Positions 24,305 through 33,102 of a stretch of DNA of 47,529 nucleotides are shown piece after piece. Source of the stretch: Methylotenera sp. (GTDB taxonomy: Bacteria > Pseudomonadota > Gammaproteobacteria > Burkholderiales > Methylophilaceae). Both the position numbers and the translations under genes were made by a program. The notes under the pieces are model-generated. The model did no database searches, was not told the origin of the DNA, and saw only the letters and a list, made by a program, of their open reading frames with translations. The stretch is taken from assembly GCA_021732405.1 (NCBI GenBank), contig JAKFVB010000037.1:1-47529 (forward strand), written 5' to 3'. Positions within the stretch are counted from its first letter, which is position 1, and each line of letters opens with the position of its first letter.

Positions 24305-25039
24305 TTACCAACGAACTGTTTGGAATAAATGCGGCTCAGCGGTTAGCAAAGCATTTACAGATTTAATTAAAGTATCTGACATTATATTATTGCGCACTCC
24401 TCTACGTTCTTCTCCGATTGTGTTCCCGCAGAATCGCTCCCCATCCTTGGAGAGGGTCATCGCGATGACCCTGTACCCGACCTCTTTTGGCAAGTCCAAA
24501 GCAACCACTCGACCTTCTTGTCGCGTGGCACTCAGGACTGGGAAAGGATCGACCATACTGTATTCGCCTGTTTCCAGTAGTTCACCATTCGGTCCAAGAT
24601 TGTTAGAGATATGCTGAATCTTCCAATGCATTTGTGTGGGTAAAGGCTCGGGCACAGAGATATGTACTAAACCCACAAATGGGAACCCATCACGGATTAA
24701 CCCAGCGGCTTGTGTTCGACCCATTGTATTTGTATTGCGACCAGGATTGATAACTGATGGGCGTACGACCTTTGCTTCAATAGCAATCATTCGTTCAAAT
24801 AGGATTTCATTTTTTGAGAACGGAATGATCAAGTAGTCAATATCTCCAGGCCGCTGGTCTGGTGCAAGCTGCAACTTAACTCGTGAAATGTTAATTCCTA
24901 CATACACATCCTGAGCGAAGGCATGTTCTGGATAAGGAAACGCAGAATCAAGCGCAAAATGAATTGTGTTGGCGAGTGTTTGTCGATTAGACACGATGCG
25001 CTTAAGAATCTCTGCTTCGGATTTAAGCCAGTTGAGCAT
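24305..25039 (-). CDS. PD-(D/E)XK nuclease-like protein
   Basis: A 244-residue protein with a plausible PD-(D/E)XK core: RPGDIDYLIIPF (Asp66/Asp68), then a strand with Glu88-Ala-Lys90 in RMIAIEAKVV, and a downstream helix with NPGRNTNTMGRTQAAGLIRDG. This is the layout of restriction-type nucleases. No helicase or methylase neighbour is present, so the biological role is open. The gene stands alone in inverted orientation to the cassettes, flanked by the two arms of the TTTGGGCCG repeat. About 130 bases on its 3' side (24172-24304) hold no gene. Confidence 0.6.
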   Translation of the reverse strand: MLNWLKSEAEILKRIVSNRQTLANTIHFALDSAFPYPEHAFAQDVYVGINISRVKLQLAPDQRPGDIDYLIIPFSKNEILFERMIAIEAKVVRPSVINPGRNTNTMGRTQAAGLIRDGFPFVGLVHISVPEPLPTQMHWKIQHISNNLGPNGELLETGEYSMVDPFPVLSATRQEGRVVALDLPKEVGYRVIAMTLSKDGERFCGNTIGEERRGVRNNIMSDTLIKSVNALLTAEPHLFQTVRW

Positions 25040-25101
25040 AATGGATTATACCTAATAGTAATCTAAGGGCCGCTAGATGTTGATTATGAAAGTGCAATGT
25101 T

Positions 25102-25122
25102 CGGCCCAAAGCAGTCATTCAA
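25102..25122 (-). repeat. TTTGGGCCG repeat, arm c
   Basis: CGGCCCAAAGCAGTCATTCA is the right-hand arm, inverted relative to arm b. It runs into the 3' end of the sensor kinase gene. Position may be off by one base. Confidence 0.6.
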
Positions 25123-26447
25123 TTAAAAAATTTAACCCTGAAAGAAAGACCAGGATTTAGATTAGTGAGCTCAATATCTGCCGAATGTTGTGTAGCAATT
25201 TCTTTAACAATAGAAAGCCCAAGGCCTGAACCATTAATATCTTTGTTGTCACCTCTATAAAACCTTTCAAAAACGCGCTCAAAATCGTCATTTCTAATAC
25301 CCGGCCCAGTATCACGCACTTCAAAAATGATGTGATTGGAGTTTAGAATTAAAGAAGCATCCACTTTGCCGTCATTTGGGGTGTACCGAATTGCATTATC
25401 TAAAATATTATTGATGAGCACTTTAATCTCGTGTTGTACACCCATTATTTCAGCTTCTTCGCCAATGGTTATACCTAAATCAATGCTTTTTTCATGGGCT
25501 AGGGGTAGCAAGTCTTGGATAGATTCTTTAACCAAGGCAAGCAAATTCAGTGGCTTGAGTTGCCTAATTTGATGGTTTGGTTCTATTCGAGCTAACGTTA
25601 GCAACTGACTAACCAGCTGTTCTGACCTAACAATTCCCGCTTTTAAGTTCTGTATAGCGGATACTCGTTCTTCATTTGAGTTAGCTTTTTCAACTAATGT
25701 GAGTTGCAATTTAAGAGCGGTAATAGGCGTACGTAACTCGTGTGCAGCGTCAGAGGTAAAGCGCTTTAGTAAACTAATTGTGTCAGAAACTTTATCCATA
25801 AAAGTATTCAATGAAAGTACTAAAGGCTTAATCTCAGATGGTATTTTTTCGACAGAAAAAGGACTTAGATTACTGCTTTGACGGCTCTGAACATCACTAG
25901 TTAATGCAGTTAAAGGTGTAAGGGCTTTTCTGATTGCAAAGAATATTAATAACACCAACACTGGTATAAACAACAACTGCGAAGCCATTAAACTAATGGC
26001 CGTTTCTTTAATGGTATTTTTTCTAAGTCTTAAAGATTGTGCGACCTGAATGGTTTCTTGATTCACATTAATTGCAAAAAAACGCCATTGTTTATTTTGA
26101 TATTTTTGCGTGGATAATCCCAACGTGTTTGTAGACGGTACATTAGCGTTTGGATGTGAAACATATAGTGTTGAACCATTATTTGCTAACACGCGTACAT
26201 AAAATTCTTCTTCACCCTCTATTGCTGCACCAGCGCCCACTTGATTATTATTGTACAGATGCGTGATATCTTGAATGGCAAGATGTTGTGCGGCAATAGC
26301 GTTGGCCACTTGTTTTAGATTGGCATCGTATAGCTCATTGAGCTCTTCATTACTAACCCAATAAGCGGCCAAGCTAATGAGTGCATAAATCACAGTAACG
26401 GCAATAGTGATATAAATCAACAAAAAACGTTTAATGGAATAATTCAT
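25119..26447 (-). CDS. Sensor histidine kinase of the efflux locus
   Basis: A membrane sensor kinase of about 442 residues. Membrane helix 1 is at about 8-29, a periplasmic domain at 30-150, helix 2 at about 155-172, then a HAMP-like linker. The phosphoacceptor His236 is in DAAHELRTPITALKLQL, and the ATPase domain has NNILDNAIRYTP, DTGPGIRNDDFERVFERFYRG and SGLGLSIV. It resembles QseC/PmrB-type kinases. The start overlaps the response regulator's stop by 4 bases. Being divergent from the RND pump genes suggests that the pump is its target. The signal is unknown. Confidence 0.9.
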   Translation of the reverse strand: MNYSIKRFLLIYITIAVTVIYALISLAAYWVSNEELNELYDANLKQVANAIAAQHLAIQDITHLYNNNQVGAGAAIEGEEEFYVRVLANNGSTLYVSHPNANVPSTNTLGLSTQKYQNKQWRFFAINVNQETIQVAQSLRLRKNTIKETAISLMASQLLFIPVLVLLIFFAIRKALTPLTALTSDVQSRQSSNLSPFSVEKIPSEIKPLVLSLNTFMDKVSDTISLLKRFTSDAAHELRTPITALKLQLTLVEKANSNEERVSAIQNLKAGIVRSEQLVSQLLTLARIEPNHQIRQLKPLNLLALVKESIQDLLPLAHEKSIDLGITIGEEAEIMGVQHEIKVLINNILDNAIRYTPNDGKVDASLILNSNHIIFEVRDTGPGIRNDDFERVFERFYRGDNKDINGSGLGLSIVKEIATQHSADIELTNLNPGLSFRVKFFN

Positions 26448-27109
26448 TTGCTGGCTTTCTCTTTAGGGAAGGTATAGCCGACACCTCTTACATTTAGAAT
26501 AATCGCTGCCCCAAATTTTCGCCTAATGGTATGAATATGTACTTCAACCGCGTTGCTTTCCACTTCTTCATTCCAGCCATAAATTTTCTCCTCTAATTGG
26601 CTTCTAGAGTAGATAACGCCTGGGTTTTCGAGTAGCGTTTGCATGATATTAAAAGCCTTAACAGAAAGCCTTTCTGTGATGCCTTGATAACTCAAGGTAT
26701 AACTTGCGGGGTTTAAAGTTGCATCGCCATAGCTAATGAGTGGATTATTGCGATCATGTTTACGCCTCAACAATACGCGGATTCTTGCTTCCAACTCCTC
26801 CATGGCAAACGGCTTAAGTAGGTAATCATCCGCACCACAATCAAGGCCTTTTACGCGGTCTTCAACACTATCGCGAGCTGTGATTATTAACACAGGAATC
26901 GTCATGCCTTTTGCACGTAATTGCACCAGATATTCAAGGCCAGACCGTTTTGGTAAACCAAGATCAAGCAAAATTAAATCATAGGCTTCAAGGTTTAAAG
27001 TGTGTTCTGCCGCAAAGGTATCGGTTACCCAGTTTACGGCATGACTCTTCAAAGCCTTTTGTAAGCCCTGACCAATCATCTCATCATCCTCAACTAACAA
27101 AATACGCAC
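26444..27109 (-). CDS. OmpR-family response regulator (QseB/PmrA-like)
   Basis: The receiver domain comes first (RILLVEDDEMIGQGLQ, phosphoacceptor Asp in LILLDLGLPKRSG, Lys in LLKPFAMEELEARI). A winged-helix DNA-binding domain follows (LSVKAFNIMQTLLENPG, then VEVHIHTIRRKFG). The GTG at 27109 is chosen because the product then begins at the canonical (M)RILLVEDD and AAGGGA lies 6 bases upstream. An ATG at 27130 would add seven residues. The upstream intergenic region contains CTTAA-N6-CTTAA repeats of the type bound by this regulator class. It is predicted to control both itself and the efflux operon. Confidence 0.9.
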   Translation of the reverse strand: MRILLVEDDEMIGQGLQKALKSHAVNWVTDTFAAEHTLNLEAYDLILLDLGLPKRSGLEYLVQLRAKGMTIPVLIITARDSVEDRVKGLDCGADDYLLKPFAMEELEARIRVLLRRKHDRNNPLISYGDATLNPASYTLSYQGITERLSVKAFNIMQTLLENPGVIYSRSQLEEKIYGWNEEVESNAVEVHIHTIRRKFGAAIILNVRGVGYTFPKEKASK

Positions 27110-27175
27110 AGTGAATCCCTTGCTGCTCAATTGCGATTAAACATTTACTTTATAAAGCAATATTGCCATTTATTT

Positions 27176-27224
27176 CTTAATGGAAACTTAAGAAAATTGG
27201 TTCATCTGTTAAGTTTCCATTAAG
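27176..27224. promoter_or_regulatory. Regulator boxes in the TCS/efflux intergenic region
   Basis: CTTAATGGAAACTTAA (27176-27191) and its exact reverse complement TTAAGTTTCCATTAAG (27209-27224) form a 16-base inverted repeat with a 17-base spacer. Each arm contains two CTTAA units six bases apart, the direct-repeat pattern bound by OmpR-family PmrA/QseB-type regulators. One arm faces each divergent operon. Confidence 0.7.
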
Positions 27225-27262
27225 TTTAATTCATTACAGTACTAAAAAATTCAATTAAGCCT

Positions 27263-28624
27263 GTGATGCGCATGCCATTTAAGAAGATTAAAAGTACCCA
27301 TTTTTTGATAAACACCAGTTACTTAGTTTTACTTGTTATCAGCTTAGCAAGCGCTGGATGCCAATCAATTCCTCACACAACAGACCAAGCAGGCGTGATT
27401 CGAAAAGTCATTTCTTATGATGAGCAGCTATCTAGCAACACAACTGGTGGTTTACAAACCATAAAAATAAATGAAATTAGCACGCTAAGGGAATCGGATG
27501 CGGTTTTGTATGCATTAAATAATAACGCCGCTTTCAAGTCATTATTGATTAATTTAAAGCTGGCAAAAGCCGATTTAGTAAATGCGGGCTTGCTACCGAA
27601 CCCTGAGCTACTGTTTGCATTCGGTGTCACCAATAAACCCTATCGTTATGCCATTGATTTACCCATAGAAGCACTTTGGCTGCGACCCATTAAATTGCGC
27701 AACATGAAGAATGAAGCCGACGCTACGGCTTATAGGCTAACGCAATCTGGCCTTAATCTTATAAAAGATGTGCGTGTTGCATATGCGCAAGCGGTGCTGG
27801 CACAAGACCGTTTAAAAGTGGCCGAATCGTCGCAACAATTGCGCAAACAAATACATGCGCTATCGATTAAGCGTTTAGAAGCAGGCGATATGAGTGGCAA
27901 AGATATTTTGCTAGTACAGAACGATGCGGCAATTTCTGAACGCGATTGGGAGCTTGCGAAATACGATGTAAGCATAAAAATGCAAGGCCTTCTTTATTTA
28001 TTAGGGATTGGTTATCAACAAAAAAATATGTTGATAGCGGACAGCCTTATACCCGCCTGCAATGCAACAGAGGTTGATGAATTACTCAGCCAATCGCTGA
28101 AACAACGCCCAGATATTGTATCGGCACAATATTCAATTGAAGCGGCAAAAGAGAAAATTAAACTTTCCAAATTAGGTTGGTTAAGGTTTACGGCCACTGC
28201 AGATGCAACAAGCGGTGTAGTAAATGGCCACACACTTGGCCCTTCTATTCGCTCTAGTATTCCGATTGCTAATCAGAATGAGGGCGCTGTCAGTAGTTCA
28301 GAAGCCGAATTAGAAAGGGCGGAGTTGAATCTTGAAGCCATTAAGCAACAGGCTTTGCTGGAATTAAAAACCGCTCATCTGCAATACCAACAAACTTGCC
28401 ACGATTGGAAAGTGCTTAACAGCACATTACTGCCAACGGCCCAGCAAATGATTCAACTGACCAATCAAGCGTATCAAAAAGGCGATATCTCTTATTTACA
28501 AACATTAGAGGCGAATCGACAGTTGGTAGATGTGCAAATGAGGGAAGTGCAATTGAAAGCTGAGCTGGTCACTAAACACGCTGAATTGATGCGCAATATG
28601 ACTAAAAGTGTGGATGTTAGGTAA
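27263..28624 (+). CDS. Outer membrane efflux protein (TolC/CusC-like)
   Basis: A 453-residue outer membrane factor of a tripartite pump. A hydrophobic N-terminal signal ends in LASAGC, so Cys33 is a possible lipidation site though the lipobox is not ideal. The long helical body contains the two OEP repeats (about residues 75-260 and 270-450) with the coiled-coil heptads of the periplasmic tunnel. The start could be GTG 27263, ATG 27266 or ATG 27272. It is the first gene of a pump operon, followed by the fusion protein 75 bases later. Confidence 0.85.
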   Translation: MMRMPFKKIKSTHFLINTSYLVLLVISLASAGCQSIPHTTDQAGVIRKVISYDEQLSSNTTGGLQTIKINEISTLRESDAVLYALNNNAAFKSLLINLKLAKADLVNAGLLPNPELLFAFGVTNKPYRYAIDLPIEALWLRPIKLRNMKNEADATAYRLTQSGLNLIKDVRVAYAQAVLAQDRLKVAESSQQLRKQIHALSIKRLEAGDMSGKDILLVQNDAAISERDWELAKYDVSIKMQGLLYLLGIGYQQKNMLIADSLIPACNATEVDELLSQSLKQRPDIVSAQYSIEAAKEKIKLSKLGWLRFTATADATSGVVNGHTLGPSIRSSIPIANQNEGAVSSSEAELERAELNLEAIKQQALLELKTAHLQYQQTCHDWKVLNSTLLPTAQQMIQLTNQAYQKGDISYLQTLEANRQLVDVQMREVQLKAELVTKHAELMRNMTKSVDVR

Positions 28625-28699
28625 TTGGAATTTAATCAAAAATAACCAGTACTTGTTTTAATTTACGCTTTTTTAATAAACACTTGTTTAAGGAATGGT

Positions 28700-29917
28700 A
28701 TGACAAAGCAAAAAACTTGGATTTTAATAAGCTTGCTTACACTCGCTATATTCATCATTACCATCAAACTGACTGTAATGCTTGACGATGAAATTAAAAC
28801 GCCACTAGAGACTAAACAAACAATTGTGCAAGAAACTGCACTGAATACGGTTTACATTAAGGATGACACTTATCGCAAACTGGGTATTCAATTAGCACCT
28901 ATTAAGCGTCAAGCAACGACAGACAGCAAAACGTATGGTGCTGAGATTGTTGTGCCATCTGGTGGTTTAATCAGCATTTCTGCGCCCATCACAGGCAAGT
29001 TAATTCCAGTAGATAAAACACAATTAACACCAGGCGCGCGCGTTAAATCGGGTCAGTTACTTTATCGCATTCAGCCAATGATTACAGCCGATGCCCGCGC
29101 TAACTTAGTGAATGCTTTAGCGGATGCGGAAAGTTTGGTTAATGTTTCAAAGTCGCAGGTTGAGGCGACAGAAATTGCACTTAATCGCGCAAAAAAACTG
29201 TTACAAGATTTAGTGGGCAGTCAACGTAATGTGGATGATGCCAATGCCGCGCATGAAATTGCACTCAGAAATATGGAAGCGGCTTATGCCAAAAGAAACG
29301 CGTTACGCCAAGTGGTCAATTTAGGGTCTGTTGAGGCTATTGATATCAAGTCACCGCAAGCAGGAATTGTCAGCAATGTATTCGCAGCCTCTAGCCAATT
29401 AGTTTCTGCTGGTAACCCAATTATACAAATTTCTGAACTCGATTCACTTTGGGTGAGAGTGCCCGTGCCATCTAGTGATTTAGGCATGATTGACCAAAAA
29501 GCAGATGCAAGCTTGCAACCATTATCAAGCGCTTCAAAAGAGCCAACTTTGCTTGCAAAACCCATTAATGCACCACCTACGGCAGATCCGCTCACAAGTG
29601 CCACGCATCTTTACTATGTTCTGAAAAATGTTGACTCAACATGGCGGCCTATGCAACGCATCAGTGTCATGCTAAATACGCTGAGTAAAACGGATAACAA
29701 ATTAACAATCCCATATTCAGCAGTTATTTATGATATTTACGGTGGTAGCTGGGTTTACATGCAGCAATCAAAAAATAGTTACGAACGCAAAAGAGTGTTT
29801 TTGGACCATGTAAGCGGCAAACAAGCCATTATCAGTGAAGGACCAGCAGAAAACTCCCAAATTGTAATCAATGGCGCGCTAGAGCTATTTGCCGTTGAAA
29901 CTGGCTTTGCCCATTAA
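28700..29917 (+). CDS. Membrane fusion protein of RND pump (CzcB/HlyD-like)
   Basis: A 405-residue periplasmic adaptor. One N-terminal membrane anchor (WILISLLTLAIFIITIKLTV) is followed by a lipoyl-type half (APITGKLIPV, GARVKSGQLLYRI) and an alpha-helical hairpin (about residues 130-205). The second lipoyl half (IKSPQAGIVSNVFAASSQLV) and beta-barrel/proximal domains follow. It couples the inner-membrane RND pump to the outer channel. There is no histidine/methionine-rich metal segment, so a metal substrate is not evident from this subunit. It ends 16 bases before the pump gene. Confidence 0.87.
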   Translation: MTKQKTWILISLLTLAIFIITIKLTVMLDDEIKTPLETKQTIVQETALNTVYIKDDTYRKLGIQLAPIKRQATTDSKTYGAEIVVPSGGLISISAPITGKLIPVDKTQLTPGARVKSGQLLYRIQPMITADARANLVNALADAESLVNVSKSQVEATEIALNRAKKLLQDLVGSQRNVDDANAAHEIALRNMEAAYAKRNALRQVVNLGSVEAIDIKSPQAGIVSNVFAASSQLVSAGNPIIQISELDSLWVRVPVPSSDLGMIDQKADASLQPLSSASKEPTLLAKPINAPPTADPLTSATHLYYVLKNVDSTWRPMQRISVMLNTLSKTDNKLTIPYSAVIYDIYGGSWVYMQQSKNSYERKRVFLDHVSGKQAIISEGPAENSQIVINGALELFAVETGFAH

Positions 29918-29933
29918 TTAGGCTAATTACAAT

Positions 29934-32900
29934 ATGTTAAGAAAATTGATTACTCATGCGGTAAATGGCCGAATGATTGTGCTGTTTTTATCCTTAACAC
30001 TGATTTTGCTTGGATTAAACACGCTCAGCAAAGCGCCTTTAGATGTCTTTCCTGAATTTGCACCCATAAAGGTAGAAATTCAAACTGAGGCACCAGGATT
30101 ATCCACTGAAGAAACGGAACAGCTGATTAGCATGCCCTTAGAGCAGGCGTTGAACGGCACACCTCAACTTAAAACGTTGCGCTCAAAATCGGTATTGGGT
30201 TTATCTTCCGTTGTCTTGTTATTTGAGGAAGGGACTGACCTTTTTCAGGCAAGGCAATATGTACAAGAACGCCTAACCTTAGCCGCTAGCCGCTTGCCTA
30301 TAATCGCCAAACCGCCTGTGATGATGCCACCACTGTCGTCTTTATCGCGCGTATTAAAGGTGGGCATTACGTCCAAAACACTGTCAAAGATGGAAATAAG
30401 CTCATTGACGATGTGGACAATACGACCTCGCTTGATGGCTATCTCAGGAGTTGCAAACGTAGCGGTGTGGGGGCAGCGCGATAAACAGCTGCAAATAATG
30501 ATTAATCCCGATCATTTACGTGCCAAAGGAGTTACGTTGCAACAGATTTTGGCTGCTACGGGCAATGCCGCCAGTATCGAGTCTGGCGGCTTTGTAGATA
30601 CCCCTAATCAGCGCATTGCTGTGCGCCATAAAAATTTAACAACAAAGCCGGACGAATTAGCAAATACGGTGGTTGATTTTAAAAATGGCGCGCCCATTCG
30701 TTTAGGGGATGTTGCCGATATTAAGATTGGTACGCCACCTGCCATAGGGGACGCGGTTATTAATCGTGGGGATGGCTTATTATTAATTGTAGAAAAGCAT
30801 CCCAATGCCAATACTATCGAAGTCACTAAAAATGTAGAAGCGGCAATTGCAGAACTAAAACCTGCTCTTAAAGAGTTGGAAATTGATTCCTCTATCTTTA
30901 GGCCCGCCACTTTTATTGAGCGTGCGATTGATAATTTACAACATGCACTGCTACTGGGTGCGCTGTTGGTTGCGCTTATTCTCATGGTATTTTTACGCAA
31001 CAAACGTGCCGCGCTAATCAGCATTTGTGCTATTCCACTCTCGCTTATTAGTGCTGTGTTAGTGCTTACCGCCTTTAATGTCAGCATGAATACCATGGTG
31101 ATTGCCGGTTTAGTGATTGCGCTTGGCGAGGTGGTAGACGATGCGATTATTGATGTGGAAAATATCATCCGTCGATTAAAGTTAAATAGGCTATTAGAAA
31201 ACCCTCAATCTAAGCTTAGCGTTATTGTGAATGCATCACTTGAAGTGCGTAGTGCCGTGGTGTATGCCACGATGATTGTGATGGTGGTTTTTCTGCCTGT
31301 ATTCTTTTTAGATGGCATAGCAGGTGCTTTCTTTAAACCGCTAGCAGCGGCCTACTTATTCGCCATTTTAGCTTCATTACTGGTAGCATTAGTAGTCACT
31401 CCAGCGCTGTCTTTTATGTTGCTGAATGCGGATGACGAAGAAAAAGAGATTGCGATTGTTGGTTGGCTACATAGCAAATACGCCACATTATTAGATTCTG
31501 TTCTGGCTAAGCCCAAAAAAACATTCGTTACCACCGCCTTTGTTTTTGTAGCAACAGGGTTAGGCTCATTGTTTTTAGGCTCTGAATTTTTGCCCCAGTT
31601 TAAAGAAACGGATTTTTTGATGCATTTTTTAGAGCGCCCAGGCGCTTCTATTGAGCAAATGAAAAAAATGAGCATTCGCGCAAGTCATGATTTATTAGCC
31701 ATTCCCGGTGTCAGAAATTTTGGCGCGCATATCGGCCGTGCAGAAGCCGCTGATGAAGTGGTAGGCCCAAACTTTACCGAATTATGGGTCAGTATTGATC
31801 CTGATGTGGATTATGCGAAAACCGTGACCGCCATACAACAAACCATGCACGGCTATTCAGGCATATTTACCGATGTGCAAACCTACTTAAAAGAACGCAG
31901 CAAAGAAGTATTATCCGGAACAAGTTCTAGCATCGTTGTCAGACTTTTTGGCGCAGATTTAGCGGTGTTGCGACAGCAAGCAGAAGTGATTAAAAGCACT
32001 ATGCAATCAGTAGATGGCATTGCTGATTTGAAAATTGAACCACAAGTGCTTATTCCTCAAATTGAAATACGCCTAAAACAAGCCGCCGCGCAACGCTACG
32101 GCATTAATACAAATGACATCCGCAAGGTGACAAGTACAGTGCTGAAAGGCACAAAAGTAGGCGAGGTGTATGAGGCACAGCAAAAAGTGGATGTTGTGGT
32201 TATCGGAAGTACTGAAACTAAATTAGATTTATATGCCATTCAACAACTGCCAATAGACTCAGTTTTTGGCCCACAACTTAGAATTAAAGATGTGGCAGAT
32301 GTTTACTTTGTAGGCATGCCCAACGAAATTAAGCGCGAAGCGGTATCAAGACGTATTGATATCGTTGCGAATGCTAAAAATCGTGATTTAGGTTCTGTGG
32401 CAACTGAGATAGAAAACAAAGTGTCTGCTATAGCTTTCCCTAGTGGTTATTACCCACAATTTTTAGGTGAATATACTGCACAAAAAGCGGCCACCCAAAA
32501 ATTACTTAGCCTAACAGTGTTGATGATTTTAGCGATAGTCTTGATTGTGTATGTAGATTTTAAATCGTATCAGTACACTTTGATATTTTTGGCCTCACTG
32601 CCATTTGCGCTTTTGGGCGGTGTAATTGGCGTATTTTTATCAGGCGGTATTATTTCTCTTGGCTCTATTGTGGGCTTTATTGCCGTATTGGGCATAGCCG
32701 CCAGAAACGGAATCCTATTGATTAGCCACTACCGATATTTAATGACGAATGAAGGTTACAAGCATGGCCTAGAGCTAATTAAAAAAGGCTCAAAAGAGCG
32801 TCTTGTGCCTATCCTAATGACCGCGCTAGCCACATCACTTGCTTTAATGCCAATCATATTAAAAGGCCCTATATCGGGCTATGAAATCGAATATCCTTTG

Positions 32901-32990
32901 GCAGTAGTGGTGGTGAGTGGATTGTTTACCTCTACCTTACTCAATCTTGTTTTGCTGCCAAGTATTTTTCTAAAATTTGGAAAAGATTAA
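29934..32990 (+). CDS. RND efflux pump inner-membrane subunit (CzcA/HME-like)
   Basis: A 1018-residue proton-driven pump with 12 membrane helices in the usual 1+5+1+5 arrangement and two large periplasmic loops. The fourth helix carries [18 protein letters not shown] with the proton-relay acidic pair, closer to heavy-metal RND pumps than to AcrB. The porter motif near the N-terminus ([20 protein letters not shown]) also fits that group. Whether it exports metals or organic compounds cannot be told here. It is the last gene of a three-gene operon divergent from its two-component system. A palindromic repeat follows the stop codon. Confidence 0.9.
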   Translation: MLRKLITHAVNGRMIVLFLSLTLILLGLNTLSKAPLDVFPEFAPIKVEIQTEAPGLSTEETEQLISMPLEQALNGTPQLKTLRSKSVLGLSSVVLLFEEGTDLFQARQYVQERLTLAASRLPIIAKPPVMMPPLSSLSRVLKVGITSKTLSKMEISSLTMWTIRPRLMAISGVANVAVWGQRDKQLQIMINPDHLRAKGVTLQQILAATGNAASIESGGFVDTPNQRIAVRHKNLTTKPDELANTVVDFKNGAPIRLGDVADIKIGTPPAIGDAVINRGDGLLLIVEKHPNANTIEVTKNVEAAIAELKPALKELEIDSSIFRPATFIERAIDNLQHALLLGALLVALILMVFLRNKRAALISICAIPLSLISAVLVLTAFNVSMNTMVIAGLVIALGEVVDDAIIDVENIIRRLKLNRLLENPQSKLSVIVNASLEVRSAVVYATMIVMVVFLPVFFLDGIAGAFFKPLAAAYLFAILASLLVALVVTPALSFMLLNADDEEKEIAIVGWLHSKYATLLDSVLAKPKKTFVTTAFVFVATGLGSLFLGSEFLPQFKETDFLMHFLERPGASIEQMKKMSIRASHDLLAIPGVRNFGAHIGRAEAADEVVGPNFTELWVSIDPDVDYAKTVTAIQQTMHGYSGIFTDVQTYLKERSKEVLSGTSSSIVVRLFGADLAVLRQQAEVIKSTMQSVDGIADLKIEPQVLIPQIEIRLKQAAAQRYGINTNDIRKVTSTVLKGTKVGEVYEAQQKVDVVVIGSTETKLDLYAIQQLPIDSVFGPQLRIKDVADVYFVGMPNEIKREAVSRRIDIVANAKNRDLGSVATEIENKVSAIAFPSGYYPQFLGEYTAQKAATQKLLSLTVLMILAIVLIVYVDFKSYQYTLIFLASLPFALLGGVIGVFLSGGIISLGSIVGFIAVLGIAARNGILLISHYRYLMTNEGYKHGLELIKKGSKERLVPILMTALATSLALMPIILKGPISGYEIEYPLAVVVVSGLFTSTLLNLVLLPSIFLKFGKD

Positions 32991-33028
32991 CTTAATAAAT
33001 TATTTATTCAACAAGTGAATCAAAGCAT

Positions 33029-33083
33029 GAGTGTCTGCTTTGGGCCGAAAGCGACGACATAAAACGGCCCAAAGCAGTCACTT
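33029..33083. repeat. TTTGGGCCG palindromic repeat, copy d (complete)
   Basis: AGTGTCTGCTTTGGGCCG, then AAAGCGACGACATAAAA, then CGGCCCAAAGCAGTCACTT. The arms are near-perfect inverted repeats of about 19 bases around a 17-base centre. It lies between the convergent 3' ends of the RND pump and norB genes. Confidence 0.75.
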
Positions 33084-33102
33084 CGATAACACTCTGTTTG
33101 CG

